Shown: piece after piece, positions 25,771 through 34,257 of the stretch
Position numbering within the stretch: the first letter of the stretch is position 1
Layout of the letters: each line of letters begins with the position of its first letter
NCBI RefSeq assembly: GCF_000719285.1
Contig: NZ_JOFS01000002.1
Location: 186,001-250,000 of the forward strand
DNA length: 64,000 bases
Source of the DNA: Streptomyces bicolor
GTDB lineage: Bacteria > Actinomycetota > Actinomycetes > Streptomycetales > Streptomycetaceae
Direction of reading: 5' to 3'
Program-made: the position numbers and the translations under genes
The notes under the pieces: model-generated
Databases searched by the model: none
What the model saw: only the letters and a program-made list of their open reading frames with translations
What the model was told of the DNA's origin: nothing

Positions 25771-26286
25771 ATGGACCTCATCTTCTACTTCGTGCCCGGC
25801 CTCATCCTGGCCGTCGTCCTCTTCGGCGCGTACCGCGTGGTGCGCCGCTCGCTGCAGATCCGCAGTGCCTGGAACAGCGGGTTGACGGCCGAGGCCCGCT
25901 GTCTGCGGATGTTCACGACGACCCATGGCGGCGGCAACGACACTTCCGTGAGCACCACGCTGCACCACGTCTACGAGTTCACCACGCGCGACGGCCGCGT
26001 CGTCCGCTTCGAGGAGGAGGACGGCCCGGCGACGACGATCGAGGGTGACATCGTCACCGTCCACTACGCCGAGGGCCCGGACGTGGTCGCCACGGCCAAG
26101 GCCCCGGGCCGCGCCAGGCTGGCGGCGTCCACCGTCCTCCCCCTGGCTTTCCTCGGTGTGGTCGCGGCGGTCTGTGTCGTCTTCATGGTCACGTTCCAGC
26201 AGATGTCGGCGGAATTCGGCTTCGGCGAGGACAGCGGTGACACCGTCGACACCGTCGTCGTCGACGGCGTGACGATGACCCCGTGA
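25771..26286 (+). CDS. DUF3592-like two-segment membrane protein
   Basis: This is a 171-residue protein with an N-terminal membrane segment (residues 3-24). A soluble beta domain follows with 'TTHGGGNDTSVSTTLHHVYEF' and 'DIVTVHY' patterns, then a second membrane segment (about 118-142) and an acidic tail. This arrangement matches DUF3592-type proteins. The ATG follows GGGGGAAG. No catalytic residues are evident and the function is unknown. Confidence 0.8.
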   Translation: MDLIFYFVPGLILAVVLFGAYRVVRRSLQIRSAWNSGLTAEARCLRMFTTTHGGGNDTSVSTTLHHVYEFTTRDGRVVRFEEEDGPATTIEGDIVTVHYAEGPDVVATAKAPGRARLAASTVLPLAFLGVVAAVCVVFMVTFQQMSAEFGFGEDSGDTVDTVVVDGVTMTP

Positions 26287-26326
26287 CCCTCCACATCTGA
26301 CGGACCATCAACTACCGTGCCCCGCC

Positions 26327-27988
26327 ATGGAGTCCAACAGGCCTACGGTCGCGGAGCTCGTGGCGGCGCGGTGGGGCGACCACCGGCCGGGACTGTGGTT
26401 CGAGGGGCGGACGCTCACCCACGACCAGATGGCGGCGGGCGCCGCGGCCCGGGCGGCGCTGCTGGCCGACCTGGTGCCGCCCCGCTCGCACATCGGGGTA
26501 CTCCTGGACAACACCCCTGAATACCCCCTGTGGTTGAGCGCGGCGTCCCTCGCCCGAGCCGCCGTCGCCGGCATCAACCCCACCCGCCGGGGCCCCGAAC
26601 TCGCCCGCGACATCCTGCACACCGAGTGCCGGATCCTGATCACCGAGCGGGCGCACCTGCCGTTGCTCGACGGCCTCGACCTGCCCGGCGTCCGCCTGCT
26701 GCTGACCGGCACCCAGGAATACGACGCCCTGCTCGCGCCCTACGCCGACGCCCGCCCCGACCCCTCCCGCGCCACCCCGCACGACCGTCTCCTGCTCTAC
26801 TTCACCTCCGGCTCGACCGGCGCCCCCAAGGCCGCGATCTGCACCCAGGGCAGGCTGGCGGCGGCCGGGCGCTCGCTGGCCGGCCAGTTCGGTGTCCGCC
26901 CCGACGACGTGCACTACATCTGCATGCCGATGTTCCACGGCAACGCGGTCATCGCCGACTGGGCACCCGCCCTCGCGGCCGGAGCAGGGGTGGCGCTGCG
27001 GCGGCGGTTCTCGGCGTCGGGGTTCCTGACGGACGTACGGCGGTGTCGGGCGACGTACTTCACCTACGTCGGCCGCGCGATCCAGTACCTCCTCGCCACC
27101 GAGCCGCGCCCCGACGACCGGGACCACGCACTGCGGCTCGGCTTCGGCACCGAGGCGGGCGCCGTGGACGCGGCCGCCTTCGAGCGGCGGTTCGGGGTGC
27201 GGCTGGTGGAGGGGTACGGCTCGTCCGAGGGCGGGGCCGCCGTGCAGTGGTCGCCGGGGACGCCGCCGGGAGCCGTCGGGCGGGCGGCGCCCGGGCTCGT
27301 CGTACTCGATCCGGAGACCTGCGCGGAGTGTCCGCCGGCCGTCTTCGACGGGGGCGGGCGGCTGCTCAACGGGGACGAGGCCATCGGGGAGCTGGTCAAC
27401 CGGGGGCCGAACCCCTTCGAGGGGTACTGGCGCAACCCCGAGGCGGAGGCGGAGCGGCGGCGGGAGGGCTGGTACTGGACGGGGGACCTGTTCTGCCGGG
27501 ACGCCGACGGCTATCTGTACTTCGCGGGGCGTGCTGACGACCGGCTCCGGGTGGACGGGGAGAACCTGTCCGCCGCGATGATCGAGAACATCCTCGCCCG
27601 GTACGAGGGCGCGGTCGCCGTGGCCGTGTACGCGGTGCCGGATCCGGTGACCGGGGACCAGGTGATGGCGACGATCGCGGGGCAGTTCGATCCGGACGGC
27701 TTCGCCGGGTTCCTGCTCGCCCAGCCCGATCTCGGGACGAAGATGGCACCCCGGTTCGTGCGGGTCGTGGAGCGGATGCCGGTGACCGCCACGAACAAGA
27801 TCCATCGGGCGGGGCTCAGGCGCGAGGGGCTGCGGTGTGCCGACCCGGTGTGGTGGCGGCCGGACGGGGAGCGGGCGTACCGGAGGATGACCGACGCGGA
27901 TGCCCTGACCTACGTCGAAGGGCCCCTCGCTCCCACGAGAGGCCCTTCGCAAGTGCGCCGCCAGGGACTCGAACCCCGGACCCGCTGA
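26327..27988 (+). CDS. AMP-dependent acyl-CoA synthetase/ligase, 3' end altered by tRNA remnant
   Basis: This 553-residue ANL-superfamily enzyme activates a carboxylic acid to an acyl-adenylate and then a CoA thioester. Landmarks are P-loop 'YFTSGSTGAPKAA' (about 165-177), 'GYGSSEG', 'YWTGDLF', hinge 'GRADDRLRVDGENL' and the catalytic Lys in 'TATNKIHRAGL'. All catalytic motifs are intact. The final codons are odd: from 27916 the frame crosses a tRNA terminator, and the last residues ('RRQGLEPRTR') are antisense tRNA-Lys sequence. The native C-terminus has therefore been replaced, though the enzyme may still work. The substrate is not identifiable. Confidence 0.9.
   Translation: MESNRPTVAELVAARWGDHRPGLWFEGRTLTHDQMAAGAAARAALLADLVPPRSHIGVLLDNTPEYPLWLSAASLARAAVAGINPTRRGPELARDILHTECRILITERAHLPLLDGLDLPGVRLLLTGTQEYDALLAPYADARPDPSRATPHDRLLLYFTSGSTGAPKAAICTQGRLAAAGRSLAGQFGVRPDDVHYICMPMFHGNAVIADWAPALAAGAGVALRRRFSASGFLTDVRRCRATYFTYVGRAIQYLLATEPRPDDRDHALRLGFGTEAGAVDAAAFERRFGVRLVEGYGSSEGGAAVQWSPGTPPGAVGRAAPGLVVLDPETCAECPPAVFDGGGRLLNGDEAIGELVNRGPNPFEGYWRNPEAEAERRREGWYWTGDLFCRDADGYLYFAGRADDRLRVDGENLSAAMIENILARYEGAVAVAVYAVPDPVTGDQVMATIAGQFDPDGFAGFLLAQPDLGTKMAPRFVRVVERMPVTATNKIHRAGLRREGLRCADPVWWRPDGERAYRRMTDADALTYVEGPLAPTRGPSQVRRQGLEPRTR
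27916..27949 (-). terminator. Terminator copy beside the tRNA-Lys remnant
   Basis: CGAAGGGCCCCTCG and CGAGAGGCCCTTCG form a 14-base stem with one mismatch and loop CTCCCA. It closely resembles the terminator at 28053 and overlaps the acyl-CoA synthetase 3' end. Confidence 0.75.
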
Positions 27989-27989
27989 T
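27954..27989 (-). pseudogene. tRNA-Lys 3' fragment (36 nt)
   Basis: These 36 bases are identical to the discriminator, acceptor 3' strand, T-arm, variable region and part of the anticodon stem of tRNA-Lys (CUU) at 28090. The anticodon loop, D-arm and 5' acceptor strand are missing. Such 3' tRNA ends are the usual footprint of site-specific integration into a tRNA gene, or of unequal tRNA duplication. Confidence 0.93.
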
Positions 27990-28052
27990 GCTGCATCTCC
28001 TGGGGGATAACCCCCAGACCCCCAGCCGCCCTCGCGGCACCCGGAAAACTTT

Positions 28053-28084
28053 GAGGGGCCTCTCGCTCCCACGAAAGGCCCCTC
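28053..28084 (-). terminator. tRNA-Lys copy 2 terminator
   Basis: GAGGGGCCTCTCG and CGAAAGGCCCCTC pair with one mismatch around loop CTCCCA, just downstream of the tRNA-Lys at 28090. Confidence 0.8.
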
Positions 28085-28089
28085 AGAAG

Positions 28090-28163
28090 TGCGCCGCCAG
28101 GGACTCGAACCCCGGACCCGCTGATTAAGAGTCAGCTGCTCTAACCAACTGAGCTAGCGGCGC
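28090..28163 (-). tRNA. tRNA-Lys (CUU), copy 2
   Basis: Identical in sequence to the tRNA at 22100: same acceptor stem, anticodon CUU and no encoded CCA. The 36-base 3' fragment lies 100 bp downstream. Confidence 0.97.
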
Positions 28164-28282
28164 ATGACTCCCGCCGACCGCGTTCACTGTGCTCCCGCAG
28201 CTGGCGACAGAGAAAATACTACCTGGTCCGGAGGGGTGCTTCTGACCACCCCGGACCAGGTCCCTTGGTGCTGGGCGGAGAC

Positions 28283-29041
28283 CTAGATCGCCAGCGACAG
28301 CAGCACCGGCGCCGCGTTCCGGTTCAGTGTGTCCGCCGCCTGCTTCAGGCGGTGGGCGTGCTCGACCGGGAGGGACAGGGCGAGGCAGCCCACCGATGAC
28401 CCGGCCGTGATCGGGACGGCCGCGCACACCGTGCCCACCGCGTACTCCTGGAGGTCGAGGTGGGGGACCGTCGGCGGCTGGGACTCCAGGCGGGAGAGCA
28501 GGACCTTGTCGCTGGTGATCGTGCGCGAGGTGAGGCGGGCCATCTTGTGCCGGGAGAGGTGGTCGCGCCGGCCGTTGTGGTCGAGCTGGCCGAGCAGGCT
28601 CTTGCCGATCGCGGTGGCGTGGGCGGAGAAGCGGAAGTCGACCCACTCGTTGACCACGGGCATGGTCGGACCGGCGGCGTACTGGTCGATCTTGACCTCG
28701 CCGTCGACGTACCGGCTGATGTAGACGGCGGCGCCGACCGAGTCGCGCAGCCGGTCCAGGGCGCGCTGGAGGTTCTCGCGCAGGGCCTGCTCGCGGCCCC
28801 GCGCGGAACCGAGACGGTTCAGGGCGTCGCCGGTGACGTACGCCCCGTCGGCGACCTGCTCGACGTAGCCCTCCCGGCGCAGCATCCGCAGGAGGCTGGT
28901 CAGGCGCTCCGGGCCGATGCGGGTGTGCCGGGCGAGCTCGGCGTCGGTGATTCCGGTGCTGTGCCGTGCCACGGTCTCCAGGACGCGCAGGGCGTCCTGG
29001 GCCGAGTGGTACGGCGTCGTCGGCTCGTGCTGCAGCGCCAC
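28283..29041 (-). CDS. IclR family transcriptional regulator
   Basis: This 252-residue regulator has an N-terminal winged HTH (about residues 10-75: 'ALRVLETVARHSTGITDAELARHT', 'LTSLLRMLRREGYVEQ'). A C-terminal IclR effector domain (about 90-250) follows, with 'FSAHATAIGKSLLGQL' and 'AAVPITAGSSVGCLALSLP'. IclR proteins regulate small-acid and aromatic catabolism. The gene follows the ehu operon in the same direction after 208 bp, so it may control that transporter and the nearby amidase/isomerase genes. Effector unknown. Confidence 0.92.
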   Translation of the reverse strand: MALQHEPTTPYHSAQDALRVLETVARHSTGITDAELARHTRIGPERLTSLLRMLRREGYVEQVADGAYVTGDALNRLGSARGREQALRENLQRALDRLRDSVGAAVYISRYVDGEVKIDQYAAGPTMPVVNEWVDFRFSAHATAIGKSLLGQLDHNGRRDHLSRHKMARLTSRTITSDKVLLSRLESQPPTVPHLDLQEYAVGTVCAAVPITAGSSVGCLALSLPVEHAHRLKQAADTLNRNAAPVLLSLAI

Positions 29042-29249
29042 GGTTCCCCCTGCGGTCGCACGTCGCTCTTCCGAGCTCTGCTGAGCTCGTCGGATTGGGC
29101 CCGATTCCAGTCAGCCAATCCCCTCCACGATAACCGCCAAGAGGCTTGTAGTGAGCGGTTGTTGACGAGATTACGATGCCCTCAACTGCGGTGATAGCCC
29201 ATTGGCATATGTCCAGGACATGCTCCGGCGACCGGGGCCGTGGCCGACG
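29042..29249. promoter_or_regulatory. IclR gene upstream region with a palindrome
   Basis: This 208-bp gap precedes the IclR-type gene. It holds the near-perfect dyad ATGTCC-A-GGACAT at 29208-29220, a plausible operator. No terminator was recognised after the ATP-binding gene. Confidence 0.4.
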
Positions 29250-30041
29250 TCACAGCACCGCGCTGAGGAACTCCCGGGTCCGGTCGTTCTCGGGGTCGTT
29301 GAAGATCTTCTCCGGGGAGCCGGACTCGATGACCCGGCCGGAGTCGAACATCAGGACCTGGTCCGAGATGTCCCGGGCGAAATTCATCTCGTGGGTCACA
29401 CAGAGCATGGTGATGTCGGTGGTGCGGGCGATGTCCCGCAGCAGGTCGAGGACGCCCGCGACCAGCTCCGGGTCCAGCGCGGACGTCACCTCGTCGAGCA
29501 GCAGCACCTTGGGCCGCATGGCCAGCGCCCGCGCGATCGCCACCCGCTGCTGCTGCCCGCCGGACAGCTGGGACGGATAGGCGTCGCACTTGTCGGCCAG
29601 GCCCACCAGATCGAGCAGTTCCCGGGCGCGTGCCTCCGCCTCGTCCTTCGGCAGGCCGAGGACGGTGACCGGGGCCTCCGTGATGTTCCGCAGCACCGAC
29701 ATGTTCGGGAACAGGTTGAACTGCTGGAACACCATCCCGATCTTCTTGCGGACCTCACGGATCTGCTTCTCGGTGGCGGGAAACAGCTGCTCCCCGTCCA
29801 CGGTGATCCGGCCCTCGTCCGGCTTGGTCAGCGTCATCAGCAGTCGCAGGATCGTCGTCTTGCCCGAGCCGGACGGCCCGATCAGCGTCACGTGCTTGCC
29901 GGCCTCGACGGAGAAGTCCAGGTGGTCGAGGACGGTGTTGTCGCCGAACCGCTTGGTGATCTGCTCGAGTCTGATCAGCTCGCCGCCCGGGCGGTTGTCG
30001 GCGGGGTTCTTCTCGGGGTTGTGCTGGATGTCAGTGGACAA
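29250..30041 (-). CDS. ehuA: Polar amino acid/ectoine-type ABC transporter ATP-binding protein
   Basis: This 263-residue ATPase has Walker A 'LIGPSGSGKTTILRLL', Q-loop 'MVFQQFNLFPNMSV', signature 'QLSGGQQQRVAIARAL', Walker B 'VLLLDEVTSALDPE' and H-loop 'CVTHEMNFA'. It belongs to the HisP/GlnQ family and energises the two permeases encoded just upstream. Its start overlaps the end of ehuD by 11 bp. The ehu name reflects resemblance to ectoine/hydroxyectoine uptake systems; the true substrate is not proven and no ectoine-degradation genes are nearby. Confidence 0.9.
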   Translation of the reverse strand: MSTDIQHNPEKNPADNRPGGELIRLEQITKRFGDNTVLDHLDFSVEAGKHVTLIGPSGSGKTTILRLLMTLTKPDEGRITVDGEQLFPATEKQIREVRKKIGMVFQQFNLFPNMSVLRNITEAPVTVLGLPKDEAEARARELLDLVGLADKCDAYPSQLSGGQQQRVAIARALAMRPKVLLLDEVTSALDPELVAGVLDLLRDIARTTDITMLCVTHEMNFARDISDQVLMFDSGRVIESGSPEKIFNDPENDRTREFLSAVL

Positions 30042-30681
30042 GACGTCGCTCCAGGGCTCGCAGAAGGAGGGAGGCCAGGTAGGAGATGAGGATGAAGGCC
30101 ACGCCGATCACGGTCAGGGGCTCGGTGAACTGGAAGTTCTGCTGCGAGAACAGCCGTGCCTGGCCCAGCATGTCCAGGACGGTGATCGCCATCAGCATCG
30201 GCGTGTCCTTGAGCATCGCGATCACGTAGTTGCCGAGCGCCGGCACGACCCGGCGGATCGCCTGCGGCAGGATCACCACCCGCCAGGTCCTCGCGACCGG
30301 CAGGTTCAGCGCCGTCGCGGCCTCCCACTGGCCGACGGGGACCGCCTCGATGCCGGCGCGGTAGACCTGCATCGTGTACGTCGAGTAGTGCAGGCCGATG
30401 CCGATGACCCCGGTGGTCAGCGCGGACATGGTCAGGCCCCACTCGGGCATCACATAGAACAGGAAGAACAGCTGCACCAGCAGCGGGGTGTTGCGCACGA
30501 ACTCGGTGACCACCCCGACCGGCCAGCGCACCCAGCGCGTCGGCGTGCGCATCAGCAGCGCCCACACCAGACCCAGCACGAACGAGATCAGCGAGCCGAG
30601 GGCGAGAGCCTGCAGGGTGACCAGCAGACCGTCCCAGAACAGCGGCATGAAGTCGGCGACCGCTCCCCAGTCCCACTTCAC
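30031..30681 (-). CDS. ehuD: Amino acid ABC transporter permease
   Basis: This 216-residue permease of the HisMQ type has five predicted membrane segments. The cytoplasmic coupling motif is 'EAATALNLPVARTWRVVILPQAIR' (EAA loop, about residues 130-155). The GTG start at 30681 follows GGAGGTGG and overlaps the ehuC stop as GTGA. It should form the channel heterodimer with EhuC. Confidence 0.9.
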   Translation of the reverse strand: MKWDWGAVADFMPLFWDGLLVTLQALALGSLISFVLGLVWALLMRTPTRWVRWPVGVVTEFVRNTPLLVQLFFLFYVMPEWGLTMSALTTGVIGIGLHYSTYTMQVYRAGIEAVPVGQWEAATALNLPVARTWRVVILPQAIRRVVPALGNYVIAMLKDTPMLMAITVLDMLGQARLFSQQNFQFTEPLTVIGVAFILISYLASLLLRALERRLVH

Positions 30682-31397
30682 GAGCCACCACCTCCGATGA
30701 CACCGACGCCCTGGCCCACCGGATCGGGCACCACGACCTTGCGCTCCGGCTTCTTGCCCACGTTCGCCTTCAGCTTCTGCTCCAGCCCGCGCATCACCCG
30801 GGTGAGAGCGAAGGCGATCACGAAGTAGATGAGCAGGATGTACGTGTAGATCTCCGCGCTCTCCTGCAGCGCCAGCCGCACCAGGTTGCCGCTGAAGGCG
30901 AGGTCGCCCATGCCCATGATCGACACCAGGGCAGTGCCCTTGAGCAGCTCGATCAGCAGGTTGGAGAACGGCGGGATCATCTCCGGCACCGCCTGCGGCA
31001 GCAGGATCAGCCGCATCCGCTGCCACGGCGTGAAGCTGAGCGCGATCCCGCCCTCCTTCTGCGCCGGGTCGACCGCACCCAGCGCACCGCGCACGATCTC
31101 CGAGCCGTACGCCCCGTAGGTCAGCCCGAGCGCCAGCGTGCCCGCCCACAGGGGCACCAGCTGCCAGCCGAAGGCCGGGGGCAGCACGAAGAACACCCAG
31201 AAGATCATGACGAGGGCGGAGGTCCCGCGGAACACCTCGGTGTAGAAGCCCGCGAGGAAGCGGACGATCCACAGTCGATGGGTCCGCGCGATCCCGACCA
31301 CGAACGACACGGCCGCGGCCAGCAGCGCGCTGAGGACGAGGAGCTGGACGGTGGTCCAGACCCCCTTGAGTACGAGTTCCCAGAGTCCCGGGGTCAT
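30678..31397 (-). CDS. ehuC: Amino acid ABC transporter permease
   Basis: This 239-residue HisMQ-type permease has several membrane segments, and its EAA-type loop contains 'GGIALSFTPWQRMRLILLPQAVPEM'-like sequence (quoted as a landmark starting GGIALSF). The ATG at 31397 overlaps the ehuB stop (ATGA) and follows a G-rich ribosome site. A basic, Gly-rich C-terminal tail extends past the last segment. It pairs with EhuD. Confidence 0.9.
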   Translation of the reverse strand: MTPGLWELVLKGVWTTVQLLVLSALLAAAVSFVVGIARTHRLWIVRFLAGFYTEVFRGTSALVMIFWVFFVLPPAFGWQLVPLWAGTLALGLTYGAYGSEIVRGALGAVDPAQKEGGIALSFTPWQRMRLILLPQAVPEMIPPFSNLLIELLKGTALVSIMGMGDLAFSGNLVRLALQESAEIYTYILLIYFVIAFALTRVMRGLEQKLKANVGKKPERKVVVPDPVGQGVGVIGGGGS

Positions 31398-32311
31398 CCG
31401 CCTGTCCCCCCTCCGCACAGCTCCTTCGCGGTGAGGTCGGTCATCTCGGCCTCGGTGAAGCCGAAGGGCTTGAGGATGCGGAACAGCTCGCCGCTCTTCT
31501 TCAGCTTGTGCAGCTCGACGTTGAAGGCGTCCCGCAGCTTCGTCTCGGTGGGCCGGAAGGCGAAGGCGCCGCCGTCGACGTGCGGTTCGCCGCCGACGAG
31601 GGGCGCGAAGGCCTTGGTGGCCTCCGCCTTGGCCGACTTCTTCACCACCTCACGGGTGGTGAGCGCCGTACCGGCGAAGACGTCCACGCGTCCCGCCTCG
31701 ACGGCGTTCAGCCCCGCGACCTGGTCCGGCACGATGAGGATGTCGCTCTCCTTGTACCCCGCCTCGACGGCGTACTGGATCTCGGCGTAGCCGGTCCCGG
31801 TCGCGAACTTGGCCCCCTTCTCGACGACATCCTTGTAGTCGTGCAGCCCTTTGGGGTTGCCCTTCCTGACGATGAAGGAGTCGAGCATCTGATAGTCGGG
31901 GTCGGAGAAGATGACCTGTTCACAGCGCTCGGGATTGACGTACATCCCGGCCGCGACGACATCGAACTGCTGAGAGTTCAGCCCGGGTATCAGTGACCCG
32001 AACTCGGTCGGCACCGGCTGGACCCGGTCGACGCCCAGCCGTTTGAAGATGGCCTTGCCCAGTTCCGGCGCCTCGCCGGTCAACTCGCCGTTCTTGTCGA
32101 TGTAGCCGAAGGGGATCTCCCCGGCGATGCCCAGCCGTACGACGCCCGCCGCGCGCAGCCGGTCGAGCAGGTCGCCGCCGTCCTCCGTCGATGCCGTCGC
32201 CACACGAGTGCAGCCGGCCGCTCCCAGCGCACCGAGAGCCGCCACCCCCGCGAGCAGCGACCGGCGCGTGGGCCCAGGTGTGTCTCTGTCGTTCCCATTA
32301 GGTGGAGCCAT
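31394..32311 (-). CDS. ehuB: Amino acid ABC transporter substrate-binding lipoprotein
   Basis: This 305-residue family 3 solute-binding lipoprotein has a twin-arginine/lipobox signal ('TRRSLLAGVAALGALGAAGC', Cys about residue 34). The two-lobed domain begins 'VVRLGIAGEIPFGYIDKNGELTGEAPEL' (landmark starting VVRLGIAG). The family pattern is complete through 'LFRILKPFGFTEAEM'. ATG 32311 is used; ATG 32335 is an in-frame alternative. It is the first gene of the ehuBCDA operon and divergent from the DUF3830 gene, 47 bp apart. Confidence 0.9.
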   Translation of the reverse strand: MAPPNGNDRDTPGPTRRSLLAGVAALGALGAAGCTRVATASTEDGGDLLDRLRAAGVVRLGIAGEIPFGYIDKNGELTGEAPELGKAIFKRLGVDRVQPVPTEFGSLIPGLNSQQFDVVAAGMYVNPERCEQVIFSDPDYQMLDSFIVRKGNPKGLHDYKDVVEKGAKFATGTGYAEIQYAVEAGYKESDILIVPDQVAGLNAVEAGRVDVFAGTALTTREVVKKSAKAEATKAFAPLVGGEPHVDGGAFAFRPTETKLRDAFNVELHKLKKSGELFRILKPFGFTEAEMTDLTAKELCGGGTGG

Positions 32312-32358
32312 GGCGGCGCGGCTACCCGAGACCATGCGATGTATGCACCCTGGAAGGC

Positions 32359-32853
32359 ATGACAGATCGGTTCATCGAGGTGTCACTGGTCAAGCGAGGC
32401 ATCCACTGCACGGCCAAACTCCTGGACGACCGCGCCCCGCTCACCTGCGCGGCCGTCTGGGATGCCCTGCCCCTGACCGGCGACGTCTATCACGCCAAAT
32501 ACGCCCGTAACGAGATCTACGCCCTCTTCCCGCCGTTCGCGCGGTCGGAGCCGCCGCTGGAGAACCCGACAGTCACCCCCATCCCGGGGGATCTCTGCTA
32601 CTTCTCCTTCGCCGGCACGGAACTGGGCACCAAGTCCTACGGCTACGACCGCGAGGTCCGCCCCGGCACGACAGTGGTCGATCTGGCCCTGTTCTACGAG
32701 CGCAACAACCTGCTCCTCAACGGCGACGTGGGCTGGGTGCCCGGCATCGTCTGGGGCCAGGTGACCGAGGGCCTCGACGCGATGGCCGAGGCCTGCAACG
32801 ACCTGTGGCGGTCGGGAGCGTTGGGGGAGACGCTCAGCTTCCGGAGGGTGTGA
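32359..32853 (+). CDS. DUF3830 family cyclophilin-like protein
   Basis: This is a 164-residue protein whose pattern fits DUF3830, a cyclophilin-like beta-barrel: 'AKLLDDRAPLTCAAVWDALPL', 'VYHAKYARNEIY', 'PGDLCYFSFAG' and 'ALFYERNNLLLNGDVGWVPG'. No signal peptide is present. DUF3830 genes often accompany amidases and Asp/Glu-racemase-superfamily enzymes, as here, but the biochemical role is not known to me. It is divergent from ehuB, and its end overlaps the converging amidase by 20 bp. Confidence 0.85.
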   Translation: MTDRFIEVSLVKRGIHCTAKLLDDRAPLTCAAVWDALPLTGDVYHAKYARNEIYALFPPFARSEPPLENPTVTPIPGDLCYFSFAGTELGTKSYGYDREVRPGTTVVDLALFYERNNLLLNGDVGWVPGIVWGQVTEGLDAMAEACNDLWRSGALGETLSFRRV

Positions 32854-34234
32854 GCCCGGCGATACCGGCCTCGTACAGCGCGTGCGCCGCCCGCAGCACC
32901 AGTTCGTCCCGGTGCCGGGCGGCCACGAGTTGCAGGCCGATCGGTAGGCCGTCGCCGTCCGTGCCGACGGGGACGGTGGCGGCCGGCTGCTGGGTGAGGT
33001 TGAAGGGGTACGTGAACGGGGTCCAGCCCGTCCACCTGCGGTGCCCCGAGCCCTTGGGGACCTCCGTGCCCGCCTCGAAGGCGGTGATCGGGAGGGTCGG
33101 GGTGACCAGGAGGTCGTAGGTGTCGTGGAAGCGGCCCATGCGGCGGCCGAGTTCCATGCGGGTGTCGACCGCGGCCAGATAGTCGAGCGCGGAGAGGCGG
33201 GCGCCCACGCCGCAGATCTCGCGCAGGCCGGGGTCGAGCAACTCCCGCTGGTGCGGTCCGAGATGCTGGGTCACCCGGGCGGCCCCGGTGAACCACAGGG
33301 TGTGGAAGGCGTCCACCGGGTCGGTGAAGTCGGGGTCGGTCTCCTCGACGTACGCCCCAAGACCCGCCAGCCGCTCCACCGCCCGCCGCACGGCCGCCGC
33401 GACCGCCGGCCGCACCGCCACCTGGCCGCCCAGGGACGGCGAATAGGCGACGCGCAGGCCGTGCACGCCACCCGACAGGGCCGTGGCGAAGGAGTCCGGC
33501 GCCGGCGGGAGCGCCGACCAGTCGCGGGAGTCGGGCGTGCCGATGACGTCGAGGAGCAGTGCCGCGTCGGCCACGTCGCGGGTCATCGGGCCGACATGGG
33601 CCAGGGTGCCGAAGGCGCTCGCGGGATACAGCGGGACACGGCCGTACGTCGGTTTCAGGCCGAAGATGCCGCAGAAGGCCGCCGGGATACGGACACTGCC
33701 GCCGCCGTCCGTGCCGAGGGCGAGCGGTCCCGCGCCGAGGGCCACGGCCGCCGCCGCGCCGCCGCTGGAGCCGCCCGCGGTGCGGGTCGGGTCGTACGGG
33801 TTGCGGGTGACGCCGGACAGGGGCGAGTCGGTGACGCCCTTCCAGCCGAACTCGGGCGTCGTGGTCTTGCCGAGGAACACGGCGCCGTGCGCGCGCAGAC
33901 GGGCCACGGAGGGGGCGTCCTCGTCCCAGCTCCCCTCCTGCGAAATGGCTTTCGAGCCCTTGAGGGTCGGTGCGCCACGCATCAGCAGGATGTCCTTGAC
34001 GGTGACCGGGACGCCGTCCAGCAGGCCGGCCGGTTCGCCGCGCCGCCACCGGTCGGCCGACTCGCCGGCCCGCGCGAGCGCCTCGTCGGCGGTGATGTGT
34101 ACGAAGGCGTTGACCTCCGGCTGGATCCGCTCGGCCCGCTCCAGGGCGGCACGGGTGGCGTCGACGGGGCTGAACTCCCCTGCTCGGTAGCCGTCGAGGA
34201 GTTGTACGGCGGTCAGTTCGGTGAGTTCCGTCAT
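32834..34234 (-). CDS. Amidase signature family hydrolase
   Basis: This 466-residue enzyme starts at ATG 34234 behind GGAGG. The Ser-cisSer-Lys triad is visible: Lys in 'VTVKDILLM', cis-Ser in the 'TAGGSSGGAAAAVALG' signature, and the nucleophile Ser in 'DGGGSVRIPAA'. Members hydrolyse carboxylic amides, including carbamoyl and indole or malon-amide types. It is coupled with the upstream 2-hydroxyacid dehydrogenase (23 bp gap). With the transporter and two maleate-isomerase-family proteins, it probably cleaves an imported amide-bearing acid. Substrate is inferred only. Confidence 0.93.
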   Translation of the reverse strand: MTELTELTAVQLLDGYRAGEFSPVDATRAALERAERIQPEVNAFVHITADEALARAGESADRWRRGEPAGLLDGVPVTVKDILLMRGAPTLKGSKAISQEGSWDEDAPSVARLRAHGAVFLGKTTTPEFGWKGVTDSPLSGVTRNPYDPTRTAGGSSGGAAAAVALGAGPLALGTDGGGSVRIPAAFCGIFGLKPTYGRVPLYPASAFGTLAHVGPMTRDVADAALLLDVIGTPDSRDWSALPPAPDSFATALSGGVHGLRVAYSPSLGGQVAVRPAVAAAVRRAVERLAGLGAYVEETDPDFTDPVDAFHTLWFTGAARVTQHLGPHQRELLDPGLREICGVGARLSALDYLAAVDTRMELGRRMGRFHDTYDLLVTPTLPITAFEAGTEVPKGSGHRRWTGWTPFTYPFNLTQQPAATVPVGTDGDGLPIGLQLVAARHRDELVLRAAHALYEAGIAGLTPSGS

Positions 34235-34257
34235 GCGTCGCCCTCCAGCCGTAGACC

